From Clostridiales bacterium (GTDB taxonomy: Bacteria > Bacillota > Clostridia > Oscillospirales > Feifaniaceae), in NCBI GenBank assembly GCA_012719075.1, contig JAAYBB010000006.1, positions 1-44,614 on the forward strand: DNA of 44,614 nucleotides. The letters are read 5' to 3'. The first letter of the stretch is position 1. Every line of letters starts with the position of its first letter. Below the pieces are notes generated by a model. The model worked only from the letters and a program-made list of their open reading frames with translations. It did not search any database and was not told where the DNA came from. The position numbers and the translations under genes are program-made. Shown here piece by piece: positions 1 through 9,153 of the stretch.

Positions 1-714
1 CGAGACGGTCAGCGTCTCAAAGGGGGAGATGTACTTCATGCGCAGGGCGGTCAGGCCGCTGTAGAACAGGTGAAAGCAGTCGATGGGATTGACCGCGAGG
101 TCGGGCCGGGAGCCGTGGCCGCCCCGGCCGGTCAGCGTGATGCGGTAGAAGACCGAGCCGGCCATCACGCCGCCCGGCTCCACAGAGATCTTGCCGCCCT
201 CGAAGGTCGAGAGCAGGTGGGTGCCGTAGACCGCGTCAAAGCGGATGTCGTTTTGCTCAAAGTGGCGCAGCAGGTAGCGGGCGTTGAGCCCGGCCTCCTC
301 GCCCCGCTCAAAGGCGAGGTAGACCTTGCCCTCGAGGCTGTCCTCCATCTCCTGCAGCACCTTGGCGGCCACCAGCAGCATGGCGGTGTGCCCGTCGTGC
401 CCGCAGGCGTGGGAGACCCCCGCATTTTTGCTGACCGCCCCCTTGGGGCCCTTGAGGTTGTGATCGTTCTCGGGCACCGGCAGCGCGTCCAGGTCGGCGC
501 GCAGCATCACGCAGCGGCCGCCCTCCCGGCCGACCTCGGCCACGATGCCGCCGTGCCTGACCTCGGTGTGGCGCACACCGAACTGTTCGAGCTTTTGCCG
601 GACGTACAAGAGGGTCTCGGTCTCCCGGCCCGAGAGCTCGGGGTGCTCGTGGAGATGCCTGCGCATGTCGGTCAGCAGACCCTCGTTTTCCCTGACCCGC
701 TCCAAAATGGTCAT
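1..714 (-). CDS. M20-family amidohydrolase, C-terminus cut by window edge
   Basis: N-terminal 238 residues of an M20D-type metal-dependent amidohydrolase (the family that hydrolyses N-acyl amino acids, indole-acetyl-amino acids or hippurate). Visible metal and catalytic landmarks: the CGHDGH block at residues 104-109, the GEE pair near 138-140, His166 in the YGTHL stretch, and the GRGGHGS lid motif near 197-202. The C-terminal part of the catalytic domain lies outside the window. Two ATGs compete: the one at 720 is only 2 nt from AGGAGG, the one at 714 is 8 nt away, so 714 is chosen. It is transcribed divergently from the infC operon. The exact substrate cannot be read from the sequence. The long open frame on the opposite strand (70-744) is a shadow caused by GC-rich codon use. 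Confidence 0.9.
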   Translation of the reverse strand, partial: MTILERVRENEGLLTDMRRHLHEHPELSGRETETLLYVRQKLEQFGVRHTEVRHGGIVAEVGREGGRCVMLRADLDALPVPENDHNLKGPKGAVSKNAGVSHACGHDGHTAMLLVAAKVLQEMEDSLEGKVYLAFERGEEAGLNARYLLRHFEQNDIRFDAVYGTHLLSTFEGGKISVEPGGVMAGSVFYRITLTGRGGHGSRPDLAVNPIDCFHLFYSGLTALRMKYISPFETLTVS

Positions 715-798
715 GGCCATAACCTCCTCGCTGCAGCGATATAAAATGGGGATGCGATTTTCCAGAATTTTGAGTGCCGGGTTCCGTTCACACTATAC

Positions 799-826
799 AG
801 TATCATCGGCAGGCGGACCTTGTAAA
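799..826 (-). promoter_or_regulatory. Possible promoter of the M20 amidohydrolase
   Basis: On the - strand TTTACA (821-826) and GATACT (799-804) are 16 bp apart, about 85 nt upstream of the start codon. The hexamers are only moderate matches to sigma-A consensus, and overlapping alternatives such as TATAGT exist, so this is tentative. Confidence 0.35.
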
Positions 827-859
827 GTGCGATTTTGGCGCCAAGTGCGCCGGCGGGGC

Positions 860-888
860 TTGACAGCGACCCGCCGGACTGGTACACT
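860..888 (+). promoter_or_regulatory. Sigma-A promoter of infC-rpmI-rplT
   Basis: TTGACA at 860-865 and TACACT at 883-888 with a 17-bp spacer. It lies about 200 nt before infC, leaving a long untranslated leader that carries a terminator-like hairpin. Confidence 0.8.
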
Positions 889-1007
889 AAACCTACAATA
901 AAGCAGAGACGGCGCCATCCGCTCTCACCGAGACTGCGCAACCCGCGGTCCGGTCAATAGGGCGACTAAAGACCACGCGGCATGCGTGGCTTGTGTTGCG
1001 ACTTTGT

Positions 1008-1040
1008 AGCGGATGGGCAGACCATTCGCTTTTATTTTGT
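1008..1040 (+). terminator. Leader terminator (attenuator candidate) of the infC operon
   Basis: A 9-bp stem (1008-1016 with 1022-1030, one G-U pair, 5-nt loop) is followed by a T-rich run, TTTATTTTGT, at 1031-1040. It sits between the promoter and infC, so transcription must pass it to reach the operon. In Bacillus subtilis the same operon is controlled by L20-mediated premature termination in its leader; the position here fits such an attenuator. A smaller hairpin lies upstream (973-978 with 984-989). The antiterminator fold was not resolved. Confidence 0.65.
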
Positions 1041-1088
1041 CCGCCCGCTCCAGCAGGGCTTGGATGATTTTATTGAGGAGGTGCCAAG

Positions 1089-1640
1089 ATCGCCAGCAAA
1101 GAGTTGCTCATCAATGAACAGATCACCGACAAAGAGGTGCGCGTTGTCGACAACGACGGGTCCCAGCTCGGCATTATGAGCCTGCGCGACGCCCAGGACC
1201 GCGCGGCCGCCCAAAACCTGGATCTGGTCAAAATTGCGCCGCAGGCCAACCCGCCGGTCTGCCGGATCATGGATTACGGCAAGTACAAATTCGACCAGTC
1301 CAAGCGGGAGAAGGAGGCGCGCCGCACCCAAAAGCAGGTGGAGATCAAGGAGATCCGGCTTTCGGTCAACATCGACGTGCACGACTTCGCCACCAAGCGC
1401 AACCACACCCAGCGCTTTCTGGAAGAGGGCAACAAGGTGAAGGTGTCGGTGCGCTTTCGCGGCCGCGAGATGAGCCATACTTCACTGGGAGAGGCCAGGC
1501 TGCTGGAGTTTGCAGAGGCCTGCAAGGAGTACGGGACCTACGACAAGCCCCCTAAGCTGGAGGGGCGCAACATGTCCATGGTCCTCAGCCCCATCTTGAA
1601 TAAGCAGACAAAGGAGAAGCAAAGTCATGCCGAAAATTAA
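1089..1640 (+). CDS. infC: Translation initiation factor IF-3 (ATC start)
   Basis: IF-3 binds the 30S subunit, prevents premature joining with 50S and proofreads start codon-anticodon pairing. About 183 residues: an N-terminal domain with the LINEQI motif, a basic linker rich in Lys and Arg around residues 70-95, and the C-terminal RNA-binding domain ending near the GRNMSMVL motif. The start is chosen as ATC at 1089: AGGAGG at 1076-1081 is 7 nt upstream, and the resulting N-terminus ([10 protein letters not shown]) aligns without gaps to the B. subtilis IF-3 N-terminus as I remember it. The in-frame TTG at 1104 would leave a 22-nt gap to the ribosome binding site. Rare start codons (AUU, AUC, AUA) on infC are known and allow IF-3 to repress its own synthesis. 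The gene overlaps rpmI by 14 nt. Confidence 0.95.
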   Translation: MASKELLINEQITDKEVRVVDNDGSQLGIMSLRDAQDRAAAQNLDLVKIAPQANPPVCRIMDYGKYKFDQSKREKEARRTQKQVEIKEIRLSVNIDVHDFATKRNHTQRFLEEGNKVKVSVRFRGREMSHTSLGEARLLEFAEACKEYGTYDKPPKLEGRNMSMVLSPILNKQTKEKQSHAEN

Positions 1641-1824
1641 AACACACTCCGGCGCAAAGAAGAGGTTCAAGATCACCGGCACCGGAAAAGTGAAGCAGAA
1701 CTCGACCAAGCGGCGCCACAAGCTGGGCAAGAAGACCCGGAAGCTCAAGAGGAGCCTGCGCATGCCGGCCTACTCCGATTCGACCAACGTCAAGCAGGTC
1801 AAGTCGCTGCTCCCTTACAAATAA
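1627..1824 (+). CDS. rpmI: 50S ribosomal protein L35
   Basis: Very basic 65-residue ribosomal protein of the large subunit. The N-terminal [14 protein letters not shown] stretch and the conserved Lys/Arg-rich middle are diagnostic of L35, and the length is normal. Its start lies inside the 3' end of infC (14-nt overlap), and the AAGGAG site is in infC coding sequence, so the two are probably translationally coupled. It belongs to the conserved infC-rpmI-rplT operon and is expected to share its L20/IF-3 feedback control; that is family knowledge, not read here. Confidence 0.97.
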   Translation: MPKIKTHSGAKKRFKITGTGKVKQNSTKRRHKLGKKTRKLKRSLRMPAYSDSTNVKQVKSLLPYK

Positions 1825-1946
1825 ACACGGCCTGCCCCTGTCGTTGACAACAGCGGGTGTACAGGGCCTCTGTGGGCCCGCCCCGGGACAGCTCAAAGCG
1901 GCAAAGCGGCCGCAATCTATCCGCATGGAGAAATGGTGGTGCAGTC

Positions 1947-2300
1947 ATGGCTCGCGTTAAAGGTGCTATGATGACAAGAAAAAGAAGAAAAAAGATTTTA
2001 AAGATGGCCAAGGGCTATTTTGGACGCAAGAGCAAGAACTTCAGGGTGGCCAACCAGACCGCCATGAAGTCGCTGACCTATGCCTATACCGGCCGAAAGC
2101 TCAAAAAGCGTGATTTCCGCAGGCTGTGGATCACCCGCATCTCGGCCGCCTGCAAGCTCAACGACATAAACTACTCCCGCTTCATCAACGGGCTGCGCAA
2201 GGCGGGCATCGAGCTCAACCGCAAGGTGCTGGCCGACCTGGCCGTCAACGACGCACCGGCCTTTTCCGAGCTCGTGGCACAGGCCAAGGCCGCCCTGTGA
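1947..2300 (+). CDS. rplT: 50S ribosomal protein L20
   Basis: Large-subunit protein essential for early 50S assembly and, in several bacteria, the repressor of its own operon through binding the leader mRNA. 117 residues, the usual length, beginning MARVKGAM and continuing with the [15 protein letters not shown] block typical of L20. The frame stays open upstream to 1857, but residues before 1947 do not match the family. The ribosome binding site is weak (a GGTGGTG run 5 nt upstream, or GGAG at 16 nt), which suits a gene that depends on coupling or leader structure. The 122-nt rpmI-rplT gap has an imperfect hairpin flanking 1832-1868. A terminator follows about 30 nt after the stop. Confidence 0.97.
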   Translation: MARVKGAMMTRKRRKKILKMAKGYFGRKSKNFRVANQTAMKSLTYAYTGRKLKKRDFRRLWITRISAACKLNDINYSRFINGLRKAGIELNRKVLADLAVNDAPAFSELVAQAKAAL

Positions 2301-2328
2301 AGAGGGGCCAAACCCGATCTCGCGAAGA

Positions 2329-2361
2329 CCCCGGCGCACTGCGGCGCGCCGGGGATTTTCT
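2329..2361 (+). terminator. Intrinsic terminator after rplT
   Basis: Perfect 9-bp GC stem (2329-2337 with 2346-2354, 8-nt loop) followed by ATTTTCTGT. It closes the infC operon. Confidence 0.8.
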
Positions 2362-2431
2362 GTATCGGCCGGCGGACGGTACCACCCGGCACCGTTTTTC
2401 AGATAAACCGCGCTAAACCCCTCCGGAGTGT

Positions 2432-2462
2432 GGTATACTAGCCGCAGCGCGGCGAGTATACC
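2432..2462. repeat. Palindrome A (14-bp arms, 3-nt loop)
   Basis: Arms 2432-2445 and 2449-2462 are complementary at 13 of 14 positions around the loop AGC. The outer part reads GGTATACTAGCCGC. A related sequence recurs about 110 bp downstream (2544-2575). There is no T-run, so it is not an ordinary terminator. Confidence 0.75.
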
Positions 2463-2517
2463 GGCGATGTCCCGATCGCCTCCCGCGCTGCGCGCGGAAC
2501 CCGCGAGGGATGACACC

Positions 2518-2575
2518 GTATACCCGTCGGCTGTGCCGACAGGGTATCCTGGCCGCAGCAAAGCGGCGATGATAC
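2518..2575. repeat. Palindrome B, a diverged copy with overlapping alternative hairpin
   Basis: GTATC..GCCGC (2544-2556) pairs with GCGGC..GATAC (2563-2575), repeating the design and core sequence of palindrome A. Its left arm also pairs upstream: ATACCC-GTCGGC (about 2520-2531) with GCCGAC-A-GGGTAT (2535-2547), so the two folds exclude each other. Confidence 0.6.
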
Positions 2576-3043
2576 GAATTTTCTGGACTGTAACTGGTAA
2601 TGTAAATTGATTAAAATAATTTCCCTGTCCGCCGGCGCGGGCCGCCGAAAAACAGGGCGGACAACAGGACAATGTGGGGTGCCATTTGCCTGCGCGCGAA
2701 GCACCGTGACCGCAAAGCGGCCGAAGTGCCGCCGGCCCCTCCCTGTGCAGGCTGCGACGGGCACGGGGCGATGGCCTGTCCCGTCTGTTTGCCCTTTCGC
2801 CGGATGATGCAGCCACCCCCTGACGAAAAGGGCGCGGGCGGAGGGCTGTTGCCCCCCGCCCGCAAAACCGCCGCGGCCGGCGGCTATTCAAGTGATGCAC
2901 AGAGCACGGCCTCTTTGGCGTCTGGAGGGGCGGGAGGGTGTTGGCCGGCCCTTCGGCATCACAATACCAGACTATGTAAAACGGCCGGTTTGGTGAGACC
3001 GGCGGCCGCTTCGCACACATCCGAACAGAAAGGGGAGACCGAC

Positions 3044-3718
3044 ATGGCCGATATTGCGCCCTCGCTGCTGGCGGCCGACTTTGACCGGCTCGAGCAGGAG
3101 ATCGAGGCCCTGGACCGCGCGGGCACCGGCATTTTGCACCTGGACGTCATGGACGGCATCTTTGTGCCCAACTATACCTTCGGGCCCGAGCTCATTGAAC
3201 GGATCCGACCCAAGACCCACATGCTGCTCGACACCCACCTGATGGTCATCGAGCCCTCCCTGCACATTGACGACTACCTCATGGCCGGGTCGGACAGCAT
3301 CACTATCCACTACGAGTCCTCGACCTACGTCGAGGAGGACCTGCTGCGCATTCAGTCGGCGGGGGCCCGCGTCGGGCTCTCGATCAAACCCGAGACCCCG
3401 GTGGAGGAGATCGAGCCCTATTTGCGCTACCTGGACCTGGTGTTGGTCATGTCGGTGGAGCCGGGCTTTGGCGGGCAGGCCTTCATGCCCGAGGTCCTGC
3501 CGAAAATCCGCAGGCTGCTGGAGCTCAAGCTCAGCGGCGGGCACTATTACAACATCCAGGTGGACGGCGGCGTCAACCGCGGCAACATCGCGATGCTGGT
3601 CGACCAGGGGGCCGACTTGCTGGTGATGGGCTCCGCCTTTTTCAGCGAGCACGACTACGGCGCGGCGCTGGCCGAGTTCCGCAGTCTGGCCCGCTACCGC
3701 ATGCGCGAGGGCGACTAG
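3044..3718 (+). CDS. rpe: Ribulose-phosphate 3-epimerase
   Basis: Interconverts ribulose 5-phosphate and xylulose 5-phosphate in the pentose phosphate pathway. 224 residues forming a TIM barrel, with the expected active-site landmarks: IAPSLLAADF at the start, metal ligands His32 and Asp34 in HLDVMD, Asp37, His65 in DTHLMV, the SVEPGFGGQAF phosphate loop region, and the VDGGVN motif with the second catalytic Asp. The start at 3044 has AGGGGAG 6 nt upstream; the frame is open back to 2672 but that extension is not protein-like. A specific relative such as allulose-6-phosphate epimerase is possible but less likely. dapF follows after 129 nt, probably in the same transcript. Confidence 0.93.
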   Translation: MADIAPSLLAADFDRLEQEIEALDRAGTGILHLDVMDGIFVPNYTFGPELIERIRPKTHMLLDTHLMVIEPSLHIDDYLMAGSDSITIHYESSTYVEEDLLRIQSAGARVGLSIKPETPVEEIEPYLRYLDLVLVMSVEPGFGGQAFMPEVLPKIRRLLELKLSGGHYYNIQVDGGVNRGNIAMLVDQGADLLVMGSAFFSEHDYGAALAEFRSLARYRMREGD

Positions 3719-3847
3719 CGGCCATCCGCAGGCATGGTGCAGCATAATCTTACACTACGATAGGGACATTGGAGCTGGTGTTCGCGGCGGTATAGCTGCC
3801 GGGGGAAAACGGGCGCCCTTTGCGCCCGCGCGGAAGGAGCAGTACCC

Positions 3848-4693
3848 ATGGAAATCCGTTTTACCAAGATGCACGGCGCCGGAAACGACTATATCTACGT
3901 CAACGCCTTTGAGCAGACGCTCGAGGACCCGCCCGCCTTTGCCGCGCGGTTTTCCGACCGCCACAAGGGCATCGGCGGCGACGGGCTGGTGCTGATCGGC
4001 CCCTCGGAGATCGCCGACGTGCGCATGCGCATGTTCAACGCCGACGGCTCGGAGGGCAGGATGTGCGGCAACGCCAGCCGCTGCATTGCCAAGTACGTAT
4101 ACGAGCGCGGCATCTGTCAAAAGGAGACCATCCGGCTCGAGACGCTGGCCGGCATCAAGGAGCTGCACGTCCACGCAGAGGGCGGCCGCGTGCAGGCCGT
4201 GACGGTCAACATGGGGACCCCGAAGCTGCACCCCGCCGACCTGCCCATGCTGGCCGAGGGGGAGACCTTTGTCGAGCAGGCCATCGAGGTGGCCGGCCGG
4301 ACCTATCAGGCCACCGCCGTCAACACCGGGGCGCCCCACCTAGTCGTCTTCACCACCACGCCGGTCCACGAGCTGCCGCTGGGCGAGATCGGCCCGCGGT
4401 TTGAGCGGCACCCCCTGTTCCCCGACCGCGTCAACACCGACTTTGTCAACCAGCTCGGCGCCGGCGACTTCCAGATGCGGGTGTTTGAGCGGGGCAGCGG
4501 TGAGACGCTGGCCTGCGGCACCGGCGCGTCGGCCGTGGTGGTGGCGGCGGTGCTGACCGGCCGTGCGCGCCGGGATCAGGAGGTCTGTGTGCACCTGCTC
4601 GGCGGAGAGCTCTACGTGAGCTGGCTGAGCGGCGGCGACGTCATCATGCGCGGCCCGGCCGTGGAGGTGTTTGAGGGCTGCGTGGACGTATAG
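3848..4693 (+). CDS. dapF: Diaminopimelate epimerase
   Basis: Converts LL-diaminopimelate to meso-diaminopimelate, the precursor of lysine and of the peptidoglycan cross-link residue. 281 residues, normal length. The two catalytic cysteines of this cofactor-independent racemase are both present: Cys73 in GRMCGN and Cys223 in ETLACGTGAS. The N-terminal HGAGNDY and central GIGGDG motifs are also conserved. AAGGAG lies about 9 nt before the ATG. It follows rpe and is followed by an 11-bp GC hairpin (4710-4720 with 4724-4734) that lacks a strong T-run. Confidence 0.97.
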   Translation: MEIRFTKMHGAGNDYIYVNAFEQTLEDPPAFAARFSDRHKGIGGDGLVLIGPSEIADVRMRMFNADGSEGRMCGNASRCIAKYVYERGICQKETIRLETLAGIKELHVHAEGGRVQAVTVNMGTPKLHPADLPMLAEGETFVEQAIEVAGRTYQATAVNTGAPHLVVFTTTPVHELPLGEIGPRFERHPLFPDRVNTDFVNQLGAGDFQMRVFERGSGETLACGTGASAVVVAAVLTGRARRDQEVCVHLLGGELYVSWLSGGDVIMRGPAVEVFEGCVDV

Positions 4694-4862
4694 GAATTGC
4701 GGGGAGGGCGGGCCGCGGCAGAGTGCCGCGGCCCCTGTGTAAAAGGGCGGGCGACCGCGTGAACGGCAGGCCGGAAAAGCCGCGTGTCCGCCGGGTGAAA
4801 ACGGCCAAAAGCCGCCTGACCGAAGGACTTGCAGGCACCCCTTTTTCAGTCCATTTTGCGCC

Positions 4863-4891
4863 TTGACCTTTGAGGGCGGGTATGCAATAAT
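4863..4891 (+). promoter_or_regulatory. Sigma-A promoter of pssA-psd
   Basis: TTGACC (4863-4868) and AATAAT (4886-4891), 17-bp spacer, followed by an A-rich start region. It leaves a leader of about 100 nt before the pssA GTG. Confidence 0.7.
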
Positions 4892-4995
4892 GAAAAAAAC
4901 AATTGCAGCAAATCCGTCATTTTGGAACAAAACGATGGACCTCAATACAAGGGGTATCGCCCGGCAAACAACCGTCCTGCAACCAAGGAAGAGAT

Positions 4996-5634
4996 GTGAT
5001 CGCGATTTTAATTGGCTATTACAACAAATCGGTCTGGCTGACCTACCTCGGGCTGGCCAGCTCGGTCCTCGGCATGACGCTGGCCCTGAACGGGAGGCTT
5101 TATCTGGCGCTGGCCCTCCTGCTCTTTTCGGGCCTCTGTGACATGTACGACGGCACGCTGGCCGCGCTGGTGGAGCGCAGCGATGCCGAAAAGAAGTTCG
5201 GCATCCAGATCGACTCGCTCTGCGACGTGGTCTGCTTCAGCGCCTTCCCGGCCATCATTGCCTTTTCGGTGGCGGGGAGCACGCCGCTCTGCCTGCTCAC
5301 CATGGTCATGATCGTGGCGGGCGGCGCCATCCGGCTGGGCTACTTCAACGTGCAGGAGGAGCTGCGGCAGGCCGAGACCGACGAAAAGCGCACCCACTAC
5401 CAGGGGCTTCCGGTCACGGCCAGCGCCATCATCCTGCCGATTGGCGTCATTGTCTTTCGGCTGCTTGCGGTCGAGCTGTCGCTGGGGCTGCCGCTGCTCA
5501 ACGGCGCCATCGCCGTGGCCAATGTGCTCAACATCCGCATTTCAAAGCCGCAGCAGCTGGGCAAGCTGCTGTTGCTCGCGCTGGGGCTGATCTCCTTCTT
5601 CACGCTGCTCTACATGCGGAGGAAGGGGGTTTGA
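4996..5634 (+). CDS. pssA: CDP-diacylglycerol-serine O-phosphatidyltransferase
   Basis: Membrane enzyme that makes phosphatidylserine from CDP-diacylglycerol and serine. About 212 residues, strongly hydrophobic, with several membrane segments. The CDP-alcohol phosphotransferase signature is at about residues 46-76 (DMYDG..AA ... GIQIDSLCD): all four Asp residues are kept, but the Arg that usually follows the Ala is replaced by Ala. GTG at 4996 is preferred because GGAAGAG lies just upstream; the frame is open back to 4903, but that extension is polar and not family-like. It overlaps psd by 4 nt. The pair PssA-Psd leads to phosphatidylethanolamine, which supports serine as the acceptor. Confidence 0.88.
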   Translation: MIAILIGYYNKSVWLTYLGLASSVLGMTLALNGRLYLALALLLFSGLCDMYDGTLAALVERSDAEKKFGIQIDSLCDVVCFSAFPAIIAFSVAGSTPLCLLTMVMIVAGGAIRLGYFNVQEELRQAETDEKRTHYQGLPVTASAIILPIGVIVFRLLAVELSLGLPLLNGAIAVANVLNIRISKPQQLGKLLLLALGLISFFTLLYMRRKGV

Positions 5635-6491
5635 GCCGGGCCGGCCTGCCGCAGCGCCTGCTCTATCGGACCCGGACCGGCGCCGTCCTGCTCCGGCTGC
5701 TGACCGCGCCTCGCCTCTCCAAGTGGGCGGGGCGCTTTTGCGACAGCCCGCTTTCCAAGGGGCTGATCCGCCCCTTTGCCAGGCGCAATCGAATTGACGT
5801 CGGGGCCTGCCGGCGGCGGGCCTTCTGGTCCTTCAACGACTTCTTCACCCGGCAGCTGCAGCCGGGCGCGCGGCCCTTTGCGCAGACGCCCGGTTGTCTG
5901 CAAAGCCCCGCGGACGGCTGCGTGAGCGCCTATCGGATCGACCCCTCCAGCCGCTTTTGCATCAAGCGCATCGAATACAGCCTCGAAGCGCTGTTGCGCG
6001 ATCCGGCGCTGGCCCGTCGCTATGAGGGGGGCACCTGCTGCATCCTGCGGCTGGCGCCCGCCCACTACCACCGCTTTGCCTATGTCGACGGCGGCGTCAA
6101 GGGCAAGAACGTCCGCATCGAGGGGCGGCTGCACACGGTGCGCCCAATTGCCTACGAGCGCCACGCCGTGCCGGTGGAAAACACGCGGGAGTACTGCGTG
6201 ATCTGCACCGAGCAGTTTGGACAGGTGGTACAGATGGAGGTGGGGGCCATGCTGGTGGGGCGCATTGTCAATTACCGCACCGGCATCGGGCGGGTGGAGC
6301 GCGGCGAGGAGAAGGGCCTGTTTGAATTTGGCGGCTCCACGGTCCTGCTGCTGTTCGAGCGGGGGCGGGCCGAGCTGCAGCCGCGCTTCTTTGCAGAGAC
6401 TGCGCGCGGCAGGGAGATTTTTGTCCACATGGGGGAGGCAATTGGATCGGCCCCCCCGCAGGGCGGGGTTCAGGCGAGCAACGCCCCCTGA
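5631..6491 (+). CDS. psd: Phosphatidylserine decarboxylase proenzyme
   Basis: Decarboxylates phosphatidylserine to phosphatidylethanolamine at the membrane. 286 residues. The proenzyme cuts itself before the Ser of a Gly-Ser-Thr motif, and the new N-terminal pyruvoyl group is the cofactor; here the site is FGGST with Ser236. The Asp of SPADG (about residue 92) and the His of LAPAHYHRF (about 145) match the self-cleavage triad. NDFFTR near residue 65 is another family block. The TTG start overlaps the pssA stop (4 nt) and follows a purine-rich GGAGGAAGGGGG stretch, indicating translational coupling. No second decarboxylase partner is expected since one gene gives both subunits. Confidence 0.93.
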   Translation: MSRAGLPQRLLYRTRTGAVLLRLLTAPRLSKWAGRFCDSPLSKGLIRPFARRNRIDVGACRRRAFWSFNDFFTRQLQPGARPFAQTPGCLQSPADGCVSAYRIDPSSRFCIKRIEYSLEALLRDPALARRYEGGTCCILRLAPAHYHRFAYVDGGVKGKNVRIEGRLHTVRPIAYERHAVPVENTREYCVICTEQFGQVVQMEVGAMLVGRIVNYRTGIGRVERGEEKGLFEFGGSTVLLLFERGRAELQPRFFAETARGREIFVHMGEAIGSAPPQGGVQASNAP

Positions 6492-6575
6492 GCGGCACAG
6501 GGCGCTGACAGCGCAAACTGTAGGCCAAAGCGAGACAATCTGGTCATCAAATCTTCCCAAACTCGGCAAAACTCG

Positions 6576-6604
6576 TTGACAATGGCCGGAGAGTGCGCTA
6601 AAAT
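6576..6604 (+). promoter_or_regulatory. Sigma-A promoter of hppA
   Basis: TTGACA (6576-6581) and TAAAAT (6599-6604), exact 17-bp spacer. A second, weaker extended -10 (TGGTATACA near 6686-6694) lies closer to the gene and downstream of the leader terminator. Confidence 0.8.
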
Positions 6605-6623
6605 AACTGGTGAAAACTGCTTC

Positions 6624-6660
6624 TCCGCAAGGGACAACCTCCTTTGCGGAACATTTTTTG
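6624..6660 (+). terminator. Terminator-like hairpin in the hppA leader
   Basis: Stem TCCGCAA (6624-6630) with TTGCGGA (6644-6650), inner AGG/CCT pairing, followed by ACA and six T (6654-6659). It begins only about 15 nt after the predicted transcription start, so it would either attenuate hppA or release a very short RNA. Confidence 0.65.
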
Positions 6661-6724
6661 CGCAGGCGAGCCTGTGTAAAAACAGTTGGTATACACTATA
6701 GAAAAGCAAGGAGTGTGCGAACGT

Positions 6725-8830
<2,106 letters not shown>

Positions 8831-8852
8831 ACCCGATAAGCACCAAACAGAC

Positions 8853-8883
8853 AAACACCCCCGGCAAAAGGCCGGGGGTGTTT
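8853..8883. terminator. Terminator hairpin, copy 1, after hppA
   Basis: Perfect 13-bp stem (8853-8865 with 8871-8883) and loop AAAAG. The same arm and loop sequence recurs at 9082-9114. The T-run is short (TGTTTG). Confidence 0.8.
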
Positions 8884-9081
8884 GAGCTTGTCAAAAAAGG
8901 CGGTCTTATGCAAGGCGGGTGGCAAAAACAGCCCCGATATCAAATCTGTAGGAACGGCGGACATGTGCCGACGTTCCTGCTCCGAAGCGGGCCTGCGAGT
9001 TTCGAGCCCCAAAGGGGCGAGGAACGAAGGCGCGAGCGCACAGGCCCTCTTGTCAAAAAACCGAAGGTTTTTTGACAGTCT
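8884..9081. other. Structured 200-bp segment between two copies of one terminator
   Basis: No credible coding frame. Three hairpins are visible. Arm 8951-8956 pairs with 8972-8977 and continues inward. An outer stem GGGCCTG (8989-8995) with CAGGCCC (9041-9047) encloses GCCCC-AAA-GGGGC (9006-9018), flanked by symmetric GA/GA steps. Finally a perfect 12-bp stem with a GAA loop lies at 9051-9077. The TTGTCAAAAAA sequence of the last stem is partly repeated at 8888-8898. It may be a repeat element or a structured RNA; no known RNA family is recognised. Confidence 0.5.
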
Positions 9082-9114
9082 AAAACACCCCCGGCAAAAG
9101 GCCGGGGGTGTTTT
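9082..9114. terminator. Terminator hairpin, copy 2, between hppA and UDG
   Basis: Perfect 14-bp stem (9082-9095 with 9101-9114), loop AAAAG, identical in its core to the copy at 8853-8883. T-runs on both strands make it suitable as a shared terminator for the converging hppA and UDG transcripts. Confidence 0.85.
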
Positions 9115-9153
9115 CGGTTGGTGCAGCGCTCTTTCAGACAGGGCGTGATTCAA

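Larger units (their letters stand above)
2362..3043. other. Gene-free 680-bp stretch with palindromes before rpe
   Basis: No frame on either strand looks like a protein; open frames here are low-complexity and lack ribosome binding sites. The stretch is rich in secondary structure: palindromes at 2432-2462, 2518-2548 and 2544-2575 (listed separately), complementary arms GTCCGCC/GGCGGAC near 2626-2632 and 2656-2662, and a 12-bp GC hairpin at 2834-2845 with 2852-2863 (one mismatch). Two short AT-rich islands (about 2572-2625) contrast with the surrounding GC-rich DNA. It could be a repeat element cluster, a structured leader of rpe or a decayed insertion; I cannot decide. Confidence 0.5.

Noticed and set aside
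2672-3043. N-terminal extension of rpe by 124 codons
   Set aside because: The stretch is low-complexity, and a good ribosome binding site and the family's normal N-terminus are at 3044.
4710-4734. Terminator after dapF
   Set aside because: The 11-bp GC stem is strong, but CTGTGTAAAA follows instead of a T-run, so it is described only as a hairpin.
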